64,000 bases of DNA from NCBI GenBank assembly GCA_036501185.1, contig DASYAU010000091.1, positions 3,105 to 67,104 of the forward strand, in the 5' to 3' direction. The notes beneath the pieces were generated by a model. It saw nothing but the letters and a program-made list of their open reading frames with translations, was not told the origin of the DNA and did no database searches. A program made the position numbers and the translations under genes. This document shows positions 34,034 through 43,170 of the stretch, piece after piece; position 1 is the stretch's first letter; every line of letters begins with the position of its first letter. The stretch comes from Korobacter sp036501185. GTDB lineage: Bacteria > Acidobacteriota > Terriglobia > Terriglobales > Acidobacteriaceae.

Positions 34034-34926
34034 AAAAACATGATGCCAACGAGCGGCTGGTGCCGGTGCTGGAAGCGCTGAGCGACATTACGGTAACGGT
34101 GGTGGCAGACTTTGTTTCTGGCGAACGGAAGTGTGCGGGGCTCGCGGCGGCTGCGACGCTAGCGCAGGTGGGCGTAAATGTGTTTCCCGTGGGCGTGGTT
34201 GGCGAGGACGCCGCTGGGCAACAGATCCAGCATCGCCTGCAAGAGCTGCACATCAGCACCAGCGGTGTGGACCGGATCAAGAAATACTCAACGCCGCGCG
34301 CAGAGCAGGTGGCGGGTGTGGAGCTGCTTCACGGGGAACATCCGGCGCTGTTGAATTTGATTGAGCATGCGAGGAAGTTTGCATCGGCTTCGGAAGCGAT
34401 GTACCTGTGCGATCACGGTTTCGGGGCGGCGAGTCCCAGGGCATTGAACTTCATCAAGTCAAATGGATGTGTGCGCGAAAAGACATTGGCGGCGCGGTCC
34501 ACGGCGCGGCTAGCGGACTTCGAGCAATTGTCGGCGGCGATTGGCACAGCTGCGGAGATGGAAAAGGCGATCGACATCGAGATTGGCGAGAGTGCGGAGA
34601 AATTGCGGGTCGCGGGTGACGGGATGAAGCAGGAGCTGAAAGTCGACGTGTTCCTGGCGGTTGGCAATGATTCGCTGCTGGCATTTTCGGACCGCCACAA
34701 GCCAATGAGTTTCGAGATTGCTGAACCATTTTCGAGCGCGGATGTGGATGTGCTGGGGGCGATTTTCGCCGCTGCGTTGGCCACAGACGCGGATGCTGCG
34801 GACGCGGCACAACTGGCTGCGCAGGTCACACTGTTCCTCCGGCGAGAAAGTGCTGTGGCGCAACGCGAACGCCGTGAAGCACTAATCGAGTTCCTATCGG
34901 GCAAGAGCGCAGTACGCTCCCGCTGA
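34030..34926 (+). CDS. PfkB/HldE-like protein lacking kinase catalytic residues
   Basis: 298 residues from GTG 34030. The N-terminal half follows the ribokinase/PfkB fold seen in HldE heptose kinases: ITVTVVADFVSG, AGLAAAATLAQVGVNVFPVGVVGEDAAGQQIQHRLQELHISTSGV, later YLCDHGFGAASPRALNFI and LAVGNDSLLAF. The region that should read D-x-T-G-A-G-D (anion hole and catalytic Asp) reads SADVDVLGAIFAAAL, and the GGAA-N segment is GLAAAAT. So the ATP and catalytic sites appear lost. It lies in the LPS operon between lpxK and a heptosyltransferase, so a regulatory or scaffold role in heptose metabolism is a reasonable guess. Confidence 0.7.
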   Translation: MKKHDANERLVPVLEALSDITVTVVADFVSGERKCAGLAAAATLAQVGVNVFPVGVVGEDAAGQQIQHRLQELHISTSGVDRIKKYSTPRAEQVAGVELLHGEHPALLNLIEHARKFASASEAMYLCDHGFGAASPRALNFIKSNGCVREKTLAARSTARLADFEQLSAAIGTAAEMEKAIDIEIGESAEKLRVAGDGMKQELKVDVFLAVGNDSLLAFSDRHKPMSFEIAEPFSSADVDVLGAIFAAALATDADAADAAQLAAQVTLFLRRESAVAQRERREALIEFLSGKSAVRSR

Positions 34927-34971
34927 GTGGCGCATCGGGTACACTGAAAGGTGTCCCCTGACGCACAGATA

Positions 34972-36027
34972 ATGCCGCAAAAATTCCTGGTGCTTCGCCT
35001 GGGATCGATGGGTGACGTCATCCATTCCCTTCCCGCGGTGGCGGCGCTGCGGCAAAGCTTTCCATCGGCAACCATCGGCTGGGTGATCGAGGAGCGGTGG
35101 TCGGCGCTGCTCTCGAGCGTGGCGGCGCGCACGGGACCGCGCGGGGCTGAGAAGCCGCTGGTCGATAACATCCACATCGTGAATACGCGGGCGTGGCGAA
35201 CGGCGCTCTTTTCCGACGAAACCTGGCGGGAGATGCGCCAGACGATTCGCGATCTGCGGGCGGCGAAGTACGACGTTTCGATCGATATCCAGGGGGCGAT
35301 TAAGTCAGCTGTGCTGGGGCGATTGGCGCATCCGCGGCGGCGGATTGGATTTGCGGAGCCGTGGGAGCACTTGGCAACGATGTTCTACAGCCACCAGGTG
35401 CAGGCGGCGGGAACGCATATTGTGGAACGAAATCTGTGTCTTGCTACTGCGGCGGGCGCGGAGCAGCGCGCGAAGAATGAGTTCCCTATTCCGATCGATC
35501 CGGTTTCGGAGGCATGGGCCGAGGTGGAGATTCGGCGTCGAGGGTTAAAGGAGTTTGCGATTTTGAATCCGGGTGCTGGATGGGGATCGAAGTGCTGGCC
35601 CGAGGAGAAATTTGGTGAGTTGGCCCGGCGGCTCGCGGAGAACGGGATTGCGTCGCTGATCAACTACGGTCCGGGAGAAGAGACGCTGGCGGATGCGGTG
35701 GAGATCCGGAGCGCGGGCACCGCCGCAAGATTAAATTGTTCGCTGGCGGAAATGATCGCGACCACGCGGAGAGCTGCGCTTTTTGTGGGCGGCGATACCG
35801 GGCCGTTGCATTTGGCAGTGGCGGTGAACACGCCGAGCGTGGCGTTGTTCGGGCCGACCGATCCGGCGCGAAATGGACCGTACGGCGGGCGAGCCATTGT
35901 GGTACGGCATCCGGAAAGCATGACGACGTATAAGCGCTCCCCGAATTTGGAGAGCGGACTGGCAGCGATCACGGTGGATGAGGTGATGACGGCGGCATCG
36001 CAGATTTTGGAGAGATCGCTTGCCTAG
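34972..36027 (+). CDS. LPS heptosyltransferase (GT9)
   Basis: 351 residues from ATG 34972 (MPQKFLVLRLGSMGDVIHSLPAVAALR), the typical WaaC/WaaF N-terminus; GTG at 34951 is an alternative start. GT-B motifs: DIQGAIKSAVLGRLA, RIGFAE, ILNPGAGWGSKCWPEEKF, and the nucleotide-sugar site FVGGDTGPLHLAVAVNTPSVALFGPTDP. Likely transfers ADP-heptose to Kdo or the first heptose (WaaC-like), in keeping with waaA just upstream. The 3' end overlaps the methyltransferase by 8 bp. Confidence 0.92.
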   Translation: MPQKFLVLRLGSMGDVIHSLPAVAALRQSFPSATIGWVIEERWSALLSSVAARTGPRGAEKPLVDNIHIVNTRAWRTALFSDETWREMRQTIRDLRAAKYDVSIDIQGAIKSAVLGRLAHPRRRIGFAEPWEHLATMFYSHQVQAAGTHIVERNLCLATAAGAEQRAKNEFPIPIDPVSEAWAEVEIRRRGLKEFAILNPGAGWGSKCWPEEKFGELARRLAENGIASLINYGPGEETLADAVEIRSAGTAARLNCSLAEMIATTRRAALFVGGDTGPLHLAVAVNTPSVALFGPTDPARNGPYGGRAIVVRHPESMTTYKRSPNLESGLAAITVDEVMTAASQILERSLA

Positions 36028-36580
36028 CGCGCAGCCAACTGGATGGAGCAAAGTCGCGCGACGCATCCGCGTGCCGCTGGGATTTGTGTTCGCCGTGATC
36101 TACTTCGGGTTGGCGAAACCGACTTGGCTGTTTATTGGGATTGGCGCGGCGATCGCGGCAGTGGGAATCGCTATTCGCGCGGCGGCAGCAGGACATGTGA
36201 AGAAGAACCGGGAACTCACAACCACCGGACCGTACGCGTATACGCGGAATCCTTTGTACCTGGGTTCGATGATCATTGCGCTGGGATTTGGGATCGCTTC
36301 CAGAAACTGGTGGGTGGCGGCGGTGATCGTGGCGCTGTTCCTGGCGATTTATTTGCCCGTGATCCGCTCGGAAGAGGCATTCTTGCGCGGGGAATTTCCT
36401 GGCTTCGATGAGTACTGTACGAAAGTTCCGCGTCTAATTCCCGGGGTGAGTGCAGCGGGAGTAACGGCGAAGGGCGCGTTCTCGAAGGAGCTATATCTGC
36501 GGCACCGCGAGTACAATGCGATCATCGGTGCACTGCTGATGATTGCGGCCCTGGCCGTGAAGCTCGTTTATTCACGGTGA
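36020..36580 (+). CDS. Membrane isoprenylcysteine/phospholipid methyltransferase-like protein
   Basis: 186 residues from TTG 36020. Four to five membrane helices and the ICMT/PEMT signature GPYAYTRNPLYLGSMI (SAM-binding) with RSEEAFLRGEFPGFDEYCTKVPRLIP after it (E-E box and cytosolic C-terminal motif). Bacterial homologues methylate small lipids or are orphan. In this operon a lipid or lipid-linked sugar is a plausible substrate, but that is inference only. Overlaps the heptosyltransferase by 8 bp. Confidence 0.88.
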   Translation: MPSAQPTGWSKVARRIRVPLGFVFAVIYFGLAKPTWLFIGIGAAIAAVGIAIRAAAAGHVKKNRELTTTGPYAYTRNPLYLGSMIIALGFGIASRNWWVAAVIVALFLAIYLPVIRSEEAFLRGEFPGFDEYCTKVPRLIPGVSAAGVTAKGAFSKELYLRHREYNAIIGALLMIAALAVKLVYSR

Positions 36581-36607
36581 GCCTCACCCCATATCGAGAG
36601 ACTTTGC

Positions 36608-37471
36608 TTGCGACCTAGACTTCTGCTGTACGTGGCGTGGCTGCTGTTGTGCCTTCCTGCGGGGAGCGCGAGCGCAAAGGCGGCCCTCGGTAGGGGCCCT
36701 GCAAACACCGGCGAGGGCGCACAAGCTTCGACGAGAGGGGCCAATCCTCCTCCGACGGCGACGATCGGGGCTACGTATTTCATTGAGCCACTTTCGCCAA
36801 GTTATCACCTTCCGGCGGGACAGTCTTTTGTCTATGAGGCTGACTGGCGTTTGTGGACCGCCGGCAACGCGACGATCAAGCTGGAGAACCTCGGCAACGA
36901 ATATCACATGAGCGCGACCGCGGACTCGATCGGGGTAGTGGCGATGTTGTATCGCGTGGCCGATCGATTTGAATCGTACTTCGATGCGAAGACGCTGTGC
37001 TCGTCGCACATCATGAAGCATACGGAGGAAGGGACGCACAGGCGGGAGACGAACATCCGATTCGACTACCAGAAGCGCAAGGCTATCCTTGACGAGCGCA
37101 GTCTCAAGGACAACGGGGCGAAACACCAGGAAGAAGATATTCCGCCGTGCGTTACCGATGTGTTGTCGGGAATTATTTACGGAGCGACGCTGCCGCTGCG
37201 GGACGGGGCGACCTACAACTTCCCTCTAAATGATGGCGGGAAGACGGTCAATGTGCAGGCGCACGTGGAAGGCCACGAAGAAGTGAAGACACCCGCGGGA
37301 ACGTTTCAAACAGTTCGGGTACAGCCAGAGGCGGATTCGGGCGTGCTGAAGCAGCGCGGAAAAATCTGGGTCTGGTACACGAACGACGGTCAGCACATCC
37401 CGGTACTTATGCGGGCGAGGATGTTCTGGGGCACGCTGACGATACGGCTGGCGAGGATCGATAAGACGTAG
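36608..37471 (+). CDS. Exported DUF3108 protein
   Basis: 287 residues from TTG 36608. Signal peptide LLLYVAWLLLCLPAGSASA, a variable stretch of about 45 residues, then a DUF3108 beta-barrel-like domain (GQSFVYEADWRLWTAGNATIKLE, SYFDAKTLCSSHIMKHTEEGTHRRETNIRFD, ...VLSGIIYGATLPLRDGATYNFPL, GTFQTVRVQPEADS...GKIWVWYTNDGQHIPVLMRARMFWGTLTIRL). Such proteins are periplasmic and have been suggested to act in envelope lipid handling. Last gene of the 31.7-37.5 kb envelope run. Confidence 0.85.
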   Translation: MRPRLLLYVAWLLLCLPAGSASAKAALGRGPANTGEGAQASTRGANPPPTATIGATYFIEPLSPSYHLPAGQSFVYEADWRLWTAGNATIKLENLGNEYHMSATADSIGVVAMLYRVADRFESYFDAKTLCSSHIMKHTEEGTHRRETNIRFDYQKRKAILDERSLKDNGAKHQEEDIPPCVTDVLSGIIYGATLPLRDGATYNFPLNDGGKTVNVQAHVEGHEEVKTPAGTFQTVRVQPEADSGVLKQRGKIWVWYTNDGQHIPVLMRARMFWGTLTIRLARIDKT

Positions 37472-37481
37472 TCCAAATTCC

Positions 37482-37520
37482 CCGCCTCCTATCCGCTGCG
37501 CGGATAAAGACGGGGCACCG
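37482..37520. repeat. Hairpin of the GGGGCACC repeat family
   Basis: CCCCG(CCTC)CTATCCGC-TGC-GCGGATA(AAGA)CGGGG followed by CACC. Convergent position between the DUF3108 gene and 37529; could act as a bidirectional transcript end. Relatives at 25836 and 30965. Confidence 0.55.
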
Positions 37521-37528
37521 GAAACAAA

Positions 37529-37804
37529 TCAGATGATGCGGTAGCGTTCGCGCATCAGGCGTTGGAGACGCGGCTTGTAGATCAAGTCGAAGGCGAGTTC
37601 CTTGTCGGGGAACATGGCGAGAGCGGCGCGCTTGGCGTCGTTGGCCATTTGCGATGCTTCTTCAAGGCTGAGGTTGGGGTCCTGGGCGATGACCGACATC
37701 ACCATGTCGATCATGATCTGGAGGCGGCGAAGTCTTTTCCGTTCGTCTTCGAGTTCCTGGATTTGTTCCGGCGTTTTGCTGGGTTCTACTTGTCCTGAAG
37801 CCAT
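37529..37804 (-). CDS. Conserved small alpha-helical protein, unknown
   Basis: 91 residues from ATG 37804, which has a good GAGGAG upstream. Begins MASGQVEPSKTPEQIQELEDERKRLRRLQ with coiled-coil character, then IMIDMVMSVIAQDPNLSLEEASQMANDAKRAALAMFPDKELAFDLIYKPRLQRLMRERYRII. The tail resembles small acidobacterial hypothetical proteins. No domain recognised; soluble, mostly helical. The frame continues upstream to 37918 without features; the ribosome site favours 37804. Confidence 0.7.
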   Translation of the reverse strand: MASGQVEPSKTPEQIQELEDERKRLRRLQIMIDMVMSVIAQDPNLSLEEASQMANDAKRAALAMFPDKELAFDLIYKPRLQRLMRERYRII

Positions 37805-38078
37805 GGTCTCCTCATCGGCGTGGCCAGACTTGCCAGATCCTGCCATACCGCGTTGCCCACGAGATTGGGCGTGATCGCTTCTGTTTGGATGAGCGGCGAC
37901 CCTGCCGCTGGTTGCCAATGCCCGTCCGGAACCAACCCCAACCTATTACATTGCGGCGCATCATACACCGGCTTTTCCCGGGGACTAAGCAGATTCCGAG
38001 GCGACGACAGGGCAATTCTGCGGATGCGCACAGGTAGTTACTCTTCGTGGGGAGAGCCGGAGTGAATACAATCGGAAC

Positions 38079-38660
38079 GTGATCGCTCATCTTCGCGGAA
38101 AGATTCTTTTGAAGCGGCCGCAGCAGGTCGTGGTGGAATGCGGCGGCGTTGGATATGACGTCGCTATCAGCGTGCCTACATTTTCCGAGCTTGGCGCCGA
38201 CGGCTCGGAGGTGGCGCTGCACATCCACACGCATGTGCGCGAGGACGCGCTGGCGCTGTATGGGTTCGTGCATCCGCAGGAGAAGCTGTTGTTCGAGCGG
38301 TTACTGACGGTGAGCGGGATCGGTCCAAAGCTGGCGATGACGGTACTGAGCATGGCGGCGATGGAGGTGGTGGGCGCGATCCGCGGAAATGAGGCAGCGC
38401 GTTTGACGAAGATTCCCGGCGTCGGGAAGAAAACGGCGGAGCGCATGATCCTGGAGTTGAAGGACAAGCTCGATCAATTCGGCGCTGCGCCGGAGGTCCC
38501 GAAGATAAGCCAGGCGGAAGAAGACGTGATATCGGCACTGGTGAATTTGGGATATCAGCGAGCGGCGGCGGAACAGGCGATGGGGAGAGTGCAGAAATCG
38601 GGAACGGCAAGCACCTTCGATGAGATGTTCCGGGCGACCCTGGGGATGTTGTCGAGGTGA
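38079..38660 (+). CDS. ruvA: Holliday junction branch-migration protein RuvA
   Basis: Tetrameric junction-binding partner of the RuvB motor. 193 residues from GTG 38079. OB-fold N-terminus (IAHLRGKILLKRPQQVVVECGGVGYDVAIS), acidic pin region, HhH segments (LLTVSGIGPKLAMTVLS, LTKIPGVGKKTAERMILELKDK), flexible linker and the RuvB-binding C-terminal domain (VISALVNLGYQRAAAEQAM). ruvC and ruvB are not adjacent. The stop overlaps the next GTG by 4 bp. Confidence 0.97.
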   Translation: MIAHLRGKILLKRPQQVVVECGGVGYDVAISVPTFSELGADGSEVALHIHTHVREDALALYGFVHPQEKLLFERLLTVSGIGPKLAMTVLSMAAMEVVGAIRGNEAARLTKIPGVGKKTAERMILELKDKLDQFGAAPEVPKISQAEEDVISALVNLGYQRAAAEQAMGRVQKSGTASTFDEMFRATLGMLSR

Positions 38661-39310
38661 GAAAACTTCTGTTGGCGCTGATCGTGATGGCTGGCGTGGC
38701 ATTGGGCCAAGATGTAGCCAGTCCCGCGGCGCCGGAAAAGCCGACGAAGCCGAAAGGCGTGATCCACCTGCAAGAGGTGAAAGATCCGCCCGACGTGCAA
38801 GCGAAAGAGAATTGCAACAATTTCTCCTTTGCGGCCGCGCTGGCTGGGGCGTTGAGCTACGAGAATGCCGAGATCAAGCAGGATTACTGGATCGATAAGC
38901 TGTATGGCGGTGGCGTGTGCGTGGAGATTGGCGATCCGCAGGACCTGGCGCGGAAAGTAGCAGGCTCATACGTGCTCGACGATGGCCGGCACGTCGACGT
39001 GTCGCTTGAGTATTTTCCTGGCGTGCCGAGCAATTCGGCGGCGTTCCTCGTGCCCGTGATGACGGACGAGATCCTGATTGTTTTTGTCGAAGGTCATGCA
39101 GACCTGCTGGTGGGCGCGATGTGGGACGAGTATCGCTCCACGCGCGGCGAGAGGATGATCGACCTGAAAGAATTGCACCTGCTTGATCCGCTGGCGACGG
39201 CTGACAAGCGGAAAGCCATTCTTGACGTGGCAGGCGAGGATGCGGCGAAGATCACCGGCTACATGCAGGTGAAGACCGTCGAGGTGGACAAGGCGTATTG
39301 GCCTAAGTAG
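38657..39310 (+). CDS. Exported protein, unknown
   Basis: 217 residues from GTG 38657, overlapping ruvA by 4 bp. Signal peptide MRKLLLALIVMAGVALGQ, then a Pro/Lys-rich stretch and a domain starting ENCNNFSFAAALAGALSYENAEIKQDYWIDKLYGGGVCVEIG. The Cys followed by Asn and a buried helix, with a later FVEGHADLLVGAMWDEYRS, faintly recalls papain-like or C39-like cysteine peptidases, but I cannot verify a Cys-His pair. Left as unknown. Coupling to ruvA is probably positional only. Confidence 0.65.
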   Translation: MRKLLLALIVMAGVALGQDVASPAAPEKPTKPKGVIHLQEVKDPPDVQAKENCNNFSFAAALAGALSYENAEIKQDYWIDKLYGGGVCVEIGDPQDLARKVAGSYVLDDGRHVDVSLEYFPGVPSNSAAFLVPVMTDEILIVFVEGHADLLVGAMWDEYRSTRGERMIDLKELHLLDPLATADKRKAILDVAGEDAAKITGYMQVKTVEVDKAYWPK

Positions 39311-40574
39311 TGTTGCGCGCGCGCAGCTTCACGATTTCATCCCAAACGACAAATACAAAATATGCACCCATGAGGATGAGTTCGGGCTCGATGGGGTGGC
39401 GGTACTTCGCGTTGGCGTACGTGATGTAGTACGGCAGCGGATAGATAAGCATGCAGGCGAGGAACAAGATCCAGCCGGGTGGCCGTCGCGTGAGGACGAA
39501 GACCAGGCCGGCGCCGCTGAGGACGGAGAGCCACCAAACCTCCCAAGGACTCCACCATTCGTTTGACTGGTAGATCACAGAAGTTCCATCCCAGAACCAC
39601 TGCACTCGGCGGATGGTGGCGTCGCGAAATTCGATCGGATATTTGTGGATGAAGTCCATGGCGAGCTTCTTGCGATCTTCCATGTAGCCCATTTCGCCCA
39701 AGTCGCCGAAGCGCTGGAGGAGCTTGTAATTGCCGGTGGGGTGGAAGCGGAAGAAGCCTAGCGCGGTAGTGCCGTGATAATTGCCGAGCTGGAACTCAAG
39801 CCAGAAGTTATCGCGCACGAAGAACACTTTGTGGAAGATTTCATAGTTGCGGATGAGCCACGGCGACAGCACGGCGAAGAACAATACGGCCGAAATAACG
39901 GCGTTGGTGAACCAGCGGCGTCCGGCGCGATGATTGCGGGCGGCAGCGTAGAGTCCGCTGAACGGTAGCAGGCTGACGAGCGCGGGATTGGCAAGTGAAG
40001 CGAAGCCCCACGCAGCGCCGAAACCCGCCCAGCGCGCGCGTGTGCCGTTCTCACAGAGGTCCATCGTGAGGATGAAGACCCAGGTTAGAACGAGAGCGCT
40101 GAGGGAGAATTCCCAGATCCAACTGATGTCCCAGCGAAAAAAGACTGGAAAGAGAGCCCAGCACCACGCGGCGAGCCATCCAGCACGGCGGCCGAGGGTT
40201 CGCACGCCGAGCTTTTGAATGAGAACGGCGTTGAAAGCGCCCATCAGGCAATTGAAGGTGAGAAGGGCGATGCGAGTGGGCGCACCGAAGTATCCGAAGA
40301 TGCGGTAGATGAGGGAGCCGATGAATGGATAGACCGGCGGAAATGCCGCTGTGGGGCCAGTTTCCCCGCCATAGGGAGCGCTGAAACCGTGCCCGGTGGC
40401 GAGGCGCTCGATGAGGCGACCGATTTCCGTATAGGGCGGATCAGAATGGAAGTTGTAGCTCTTCCACCAGAACATGCAGGCCATGCGCAGCAGAAAGGCG
40501 GCGGCGAAAAGCAGGATGTAGAGATTCCGCTGGCGCGATTGCGGCTCGGGTGGCGCCGGAGTGGTGGAAGGCAT
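39303..40574 (-). CDS. Glycosyltransferase family 39/83-like membrane protein
   Basis: 423 residues with about 9-10 membrane helices. The first luminal/periplasmic loop after helix 1 has the acidic entry SDPPYTEIGRLIERLATGHGFSAPYGG and the ETGPTAAFPPVYPFIGSLIY segment, as in ArnT/PMT-type polyprenyl-phosphate-dependent transferases. Later helices include WCWALFPVFFRWDISWIWEFSLSA. Probably adds a sugar to an envelope acceptor. The 3' end overlaps the convergent gene by 8 bp. ATG at 40574. Confidence 0.8.
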   Translation of the reverse strand: MPSTTPAPPEPQSRQRNLYILLFAAAFLLRMACMFWWKSYNFHSDPPYTEIGRLIERLATGHGFSAPYGGETGPTAAFPPVYPFIGSLIYRIFGYFGAPTRIALLTFNCLMGAFNAVLIQKLGVRTLGRRAGWLAAWCWALFPVFFRWDISWIWEFSLSALVLTWVFILTMDLCENGTRARWAGFGAAWGFASLANPALVSLLPFSGLYAAARNHRAGRRWFTNAVISAVLFFAVLSPWLIRNYEIFHKVFFVRDNFWLEFQLGNYHGTTALGFFRFHPTGNYKLLQRFGDLGEMGYMEDRKKLAMDFIHKYPIEFRDATIRRVQWFWDGTSVIYQSNEWWSPWEVWWLSVLSGAGLVFVLTRRPPGWILFLACMLIYPLPYYITYANAKYRHPIEPELILMGAYFVFVVWDEIVKLRARNTT

Positions 40575-40674
40575 CGGCCTATTTTCGCAGAAGCAGAGCG
40601 GCTGTCGAGAAACTAGGGTGCTGTCGAGAGATTACTTATGGGGCACGGGGTGCATCGAACCAGAGTGGCTCGTG

Positions 40675-42135
40675 ATGCGGAGTGACTCGCTTCAACTTGA
40701 TGCCCCGCTGCGGTTAGGAGAGAAGTTTCCGGCCGCGTTTGAGGCGCTGCTGCTGGCGGTGGGGTTTGTAGTGTACTGGGCAGCGATCGTGCTGCTGCAG
40801 CTCGCGGCTTCCGCGCAGATTGTTTGCACTGCCTTATTTCTCTGCGGATTGTTGTACTTGTGCTGGCGAAATTTTAATCGCGGGATGCACCCCGTCTTTT
40901 TGTTTCTCGGCTTGCTGTTGCTGTTCCAAGGCGGAGGGTTGCTGGGATACATTTTCTCCGCCGGGGAGGCTGACCCGCTGCAGATCACGCTGGCGGAAGC
41001 TCCATTCGATGTTTCGTACGACGTAAAGCGGATCACCCTGCTGCTGCTTCTGCTCTCGGCGGCTGTGATTTATGCGACGCTGCGATTATCGGGCTCGCGG
41101 CTGCGTTACGAAGCGCCGAAGTCGGATGAGCTACTTCCCTTCCTGCTGCTGATCTTCCTCATTGCGCTGCCATTTCATTTTTGGAAGAACTATGAGTATT
41201 TCCAGTACGTGCGATCGCATGGCGGATACCTGGCGATCTTTCGGTCGGAAGAGCATGTCTCCGAAGTAGGGGTGTTTGTGCGGGCGATGTCGCAACTGTG
41301 CTCGTCGGCCTACATCGTGTATTTCGTGTACGAACGGCCGCGCGTGCGGCTGGCGCTGCTCTCGCTGCTATATATTGCGGTGAGCACGTTGGAACTACTG
41401 ATCGGGCTCCGCGGGAAGGTGTTGCTGTTCTTTCTGTGCCTGCTGTTCCTCTACAAGCTGAAGCGCGGGACTGGATTCCGGATTCGTGGGCTGATCGTGA
41501 TCGCTGTCGCGTTGGCGATTACTGCGCAAGCGGTGGTGATCTTCCGCGAAAACAAGACAGAGCAATTTGAGTGGTGGAAGGTGCCGGCGATGTTTTTGGG
41601 GGCAGAGGGCGTTTCCATCAATGAAACAGAAACGATCATCGGGTTTTATCCGCAGTTCGCGCCGTACCGATGGTCGTATCTGCATTACGGAGTGCTCGGG
41701 CTTTTCCAGTCGCATGCCGAAGCGCAAGAGATGGTGCCGCAAGGCGAAGTGCTGGCCGACGATTCCGGGATGTTCCTGAACCCGACGGGATACGCACTGG
41801 GATTCGGGCCGGGCGGATCGTATCTCGCCGAAGGCTACTTGTACGGCAAAGCGGCAGGCGTAATCGGTGAATCGCTGCTGTCGGCGCTGCTATTGATTTG
41901 GCTAGCGCACAGTTTTCGCGGGTGGCGAATCCCCTTCGCGTGGTCGGCGATGGTGGGGTTGATCTACTTGCCTCGTGAGGACCTGATGGTCGCCATTCCC
42001 GGCATCCTGCGGAGTTGGGCGGCGCTGGCATTGGTATTCGCGGCGGCGGGATCGCTGGCGGCACTGGTGCGTTGGTCGCGACAATACGGAGAGGCACTCT
42101 CTGGCAGCGAAACTCCCGAAAATCTCCGGCCGTGA
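40675..42135 (+). CDS. O-antigen polymerase-like (Wzy-like) membrane protein
   Basis: 486 residues from ATG 40675. Around 11-12 membrane helices with a long periplasmic loop (NKTEQFEWWKVPAMFLGAEGVSINETETIIGFYPQFAPYRW) and an RSEEHVSEVGVFVRAM loop; the arrangement is that of the oligosaccharide repeat-unit polymerase family. It sits between a GT39-like gene and lpxC, fitting a role in surface polysaccharide assembly. The in-frame stretch before 40675 has no hydrophobic start and was excluded. Confidence 0.75.
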   Translation: MRSDSLQLDAPLRLGEKFPAAFEALLLAVGFVVYWAAIVLLQLAASAQIVCTALFLCGLLYLCWRNFNRGMHPVFLFLGLLLLFQGGGLLGYIFSAGEADPLQITLAEAPFDVSYDVKRITLLLLLLSAAVIYATLRLSGSRLRYEAPKSDELLPFLLLIFLIALPFHFWKNYEYFQYVRSHGGYLAIFRSEEHVSEVGVFVRAMSQLCSSAYIVYFVYERPRVRLALLSLLYIAVSTLELLIGLRGKVLLFFLCLLFLYKLKRGTGFRIRGLIVIAVALAITAQAVVIFRENKTEQFEWWKVPAMFLGAEGVSINETETIIGFYPQFAPYRWSYLHYGVLGLFQSHAEAQEMVPQGEVLADDSGMFLNPTGYALGFGPGGSYLAEGYLYGKAAGVIGESLLSALLLIWLAHSFRGWRIPFAWSAMVGLIYLPREDLMVAIPGILRSWAALALVFAAAGSLAALVRWSRQYGEALSGSETPENLRP

Positions 42136-42261
42136 AGTGGTGTGCGAGGTGAAAAAACCACAACCCCGGGAGTGTTTTGTGGCCAAAATACCACATCCAG
42201 AACCACCGCTGAAGCCTGTAATCTATTAGTAGCTCGTAACATACGGTCGGTCCCGCGAGAT

Positions 42262-43170
42262 TTGGGTTTTGAGCAGACAATTCGGAACTCCGTGGAGTGC
42301 TGCGGAGTTGGCCTACACAGCGGTGCGCCGGTGCGGCTGCGAATTGCCCCCGCGCCAGCGGGCGAGGGAATCGTGTTCCGTCGCACCGACCTCGACGGCT
42401 TCGCCATTGAGGCGACGAGCCGTAATGTCGCAAAAGTCAGCTATGCCACGAGCCTTATGAAGAAGGGCGTGCTGATCTCCACCACGGAGCATTTGCTGTC
42501 GGCATTCATCGGCATGGGCGTGGATAACGCCATCGTGGAGATCGACAACCTGGAATTGCCGATCCTGGATGGCAGCGCGCAGCCGTTTGTGGAAATGATC
42601 GTACAGGCCGGTCTTCGCCGGCAACGCCGCAAGCGGAGCTACATACGCATTGTGAAGCCGATCGAGTTGCGTGAAGGCGACAAGTTCATCGCGGTTTACC
42701 CGTTCGATGGATATTCCGTGAGCTACTCAATCAACTTCCCTCATCCGCTGATCGGTCGCGAGAGCTTCGAAGTGGAGCTCTCGAATGGAAATTTCCTGCG
42801 TGAGATCGCGTCGGCGCGTACGTTCGGGTTCCTGCGCGACCGTGATGCGATGCTGAACATGGGATTGATTCGCGGAGCTTCGGAGCTGAATGCGATCGTG
42901 CTCACGGACGATGGAATCCAGAATCCGCCGCTGCGCTACGACGATGAATTCGTGCGGCACAAGGTGCTGGACTTAATCGGAGACCTGGCTTTACTTGGGC
43001 GGCGATTACTGGGTCGGATTGTGGCGGACCGCGCGGGACACGCGATGCACACGGCGTTGGTTTCGAAGATCCTGCGGGACCAGTCGTTCTGGGAAGAGTC
43101 GTTTATCGACGACGAAGAAGACCACGAATTCCGGGCGAGCGATCCAACGCCCATTTCCGACCACGTTTAA
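42262..43170 (+). CDS. lpxC: UDP-3-O-acyl-N-acetylglucosamine deacetylase
   Basis: Zinc amidase at the committed step of lipid A synthesis. 302 residues from TTG 42262 (LGFEQTIRNSVECCGVGLHSGAPV), which aligns in length with known LpxC N-termini; the frame is open from 42142, so a longer form cannot be excluded. Zinc ligands and catalytic residues: TTEHLLSAF (His), HKVLDLIGDLALLG (His and Asp), and AGHAMHTALV (catalytic His). The tail carries an acidic extension (IDDEEDHEFRASD). Stop TAA falls inside a 14-bp tandem duplication. Confidence 0.94.
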   Translation: MGFEQTIRNSVECCGVGLHSGAPVRLRIAPAPAGEGIVFRRTDLDGFAIEATSRNVAKVSYATSLMKKGVLISTTEHLLSAFIGMGVDNAIVEIDNLELPILDGSAQPFVEMIVQAGLRRQRRKRSYIRIVKPIELREGDKFIAVYPFDGYSVSYSINFPHPLIGRESFEVELSNGNFLREIASARTFGFLRDRDAMLNMGLIRGASELNAIVLTDDGIQNPPLRYDDEFVRHKVLDLIGDLALLGRRLLGRIVADRAGHAMHTALVSKILRDQSFWEESFIDDEEDHEFRASDPTPISDHV

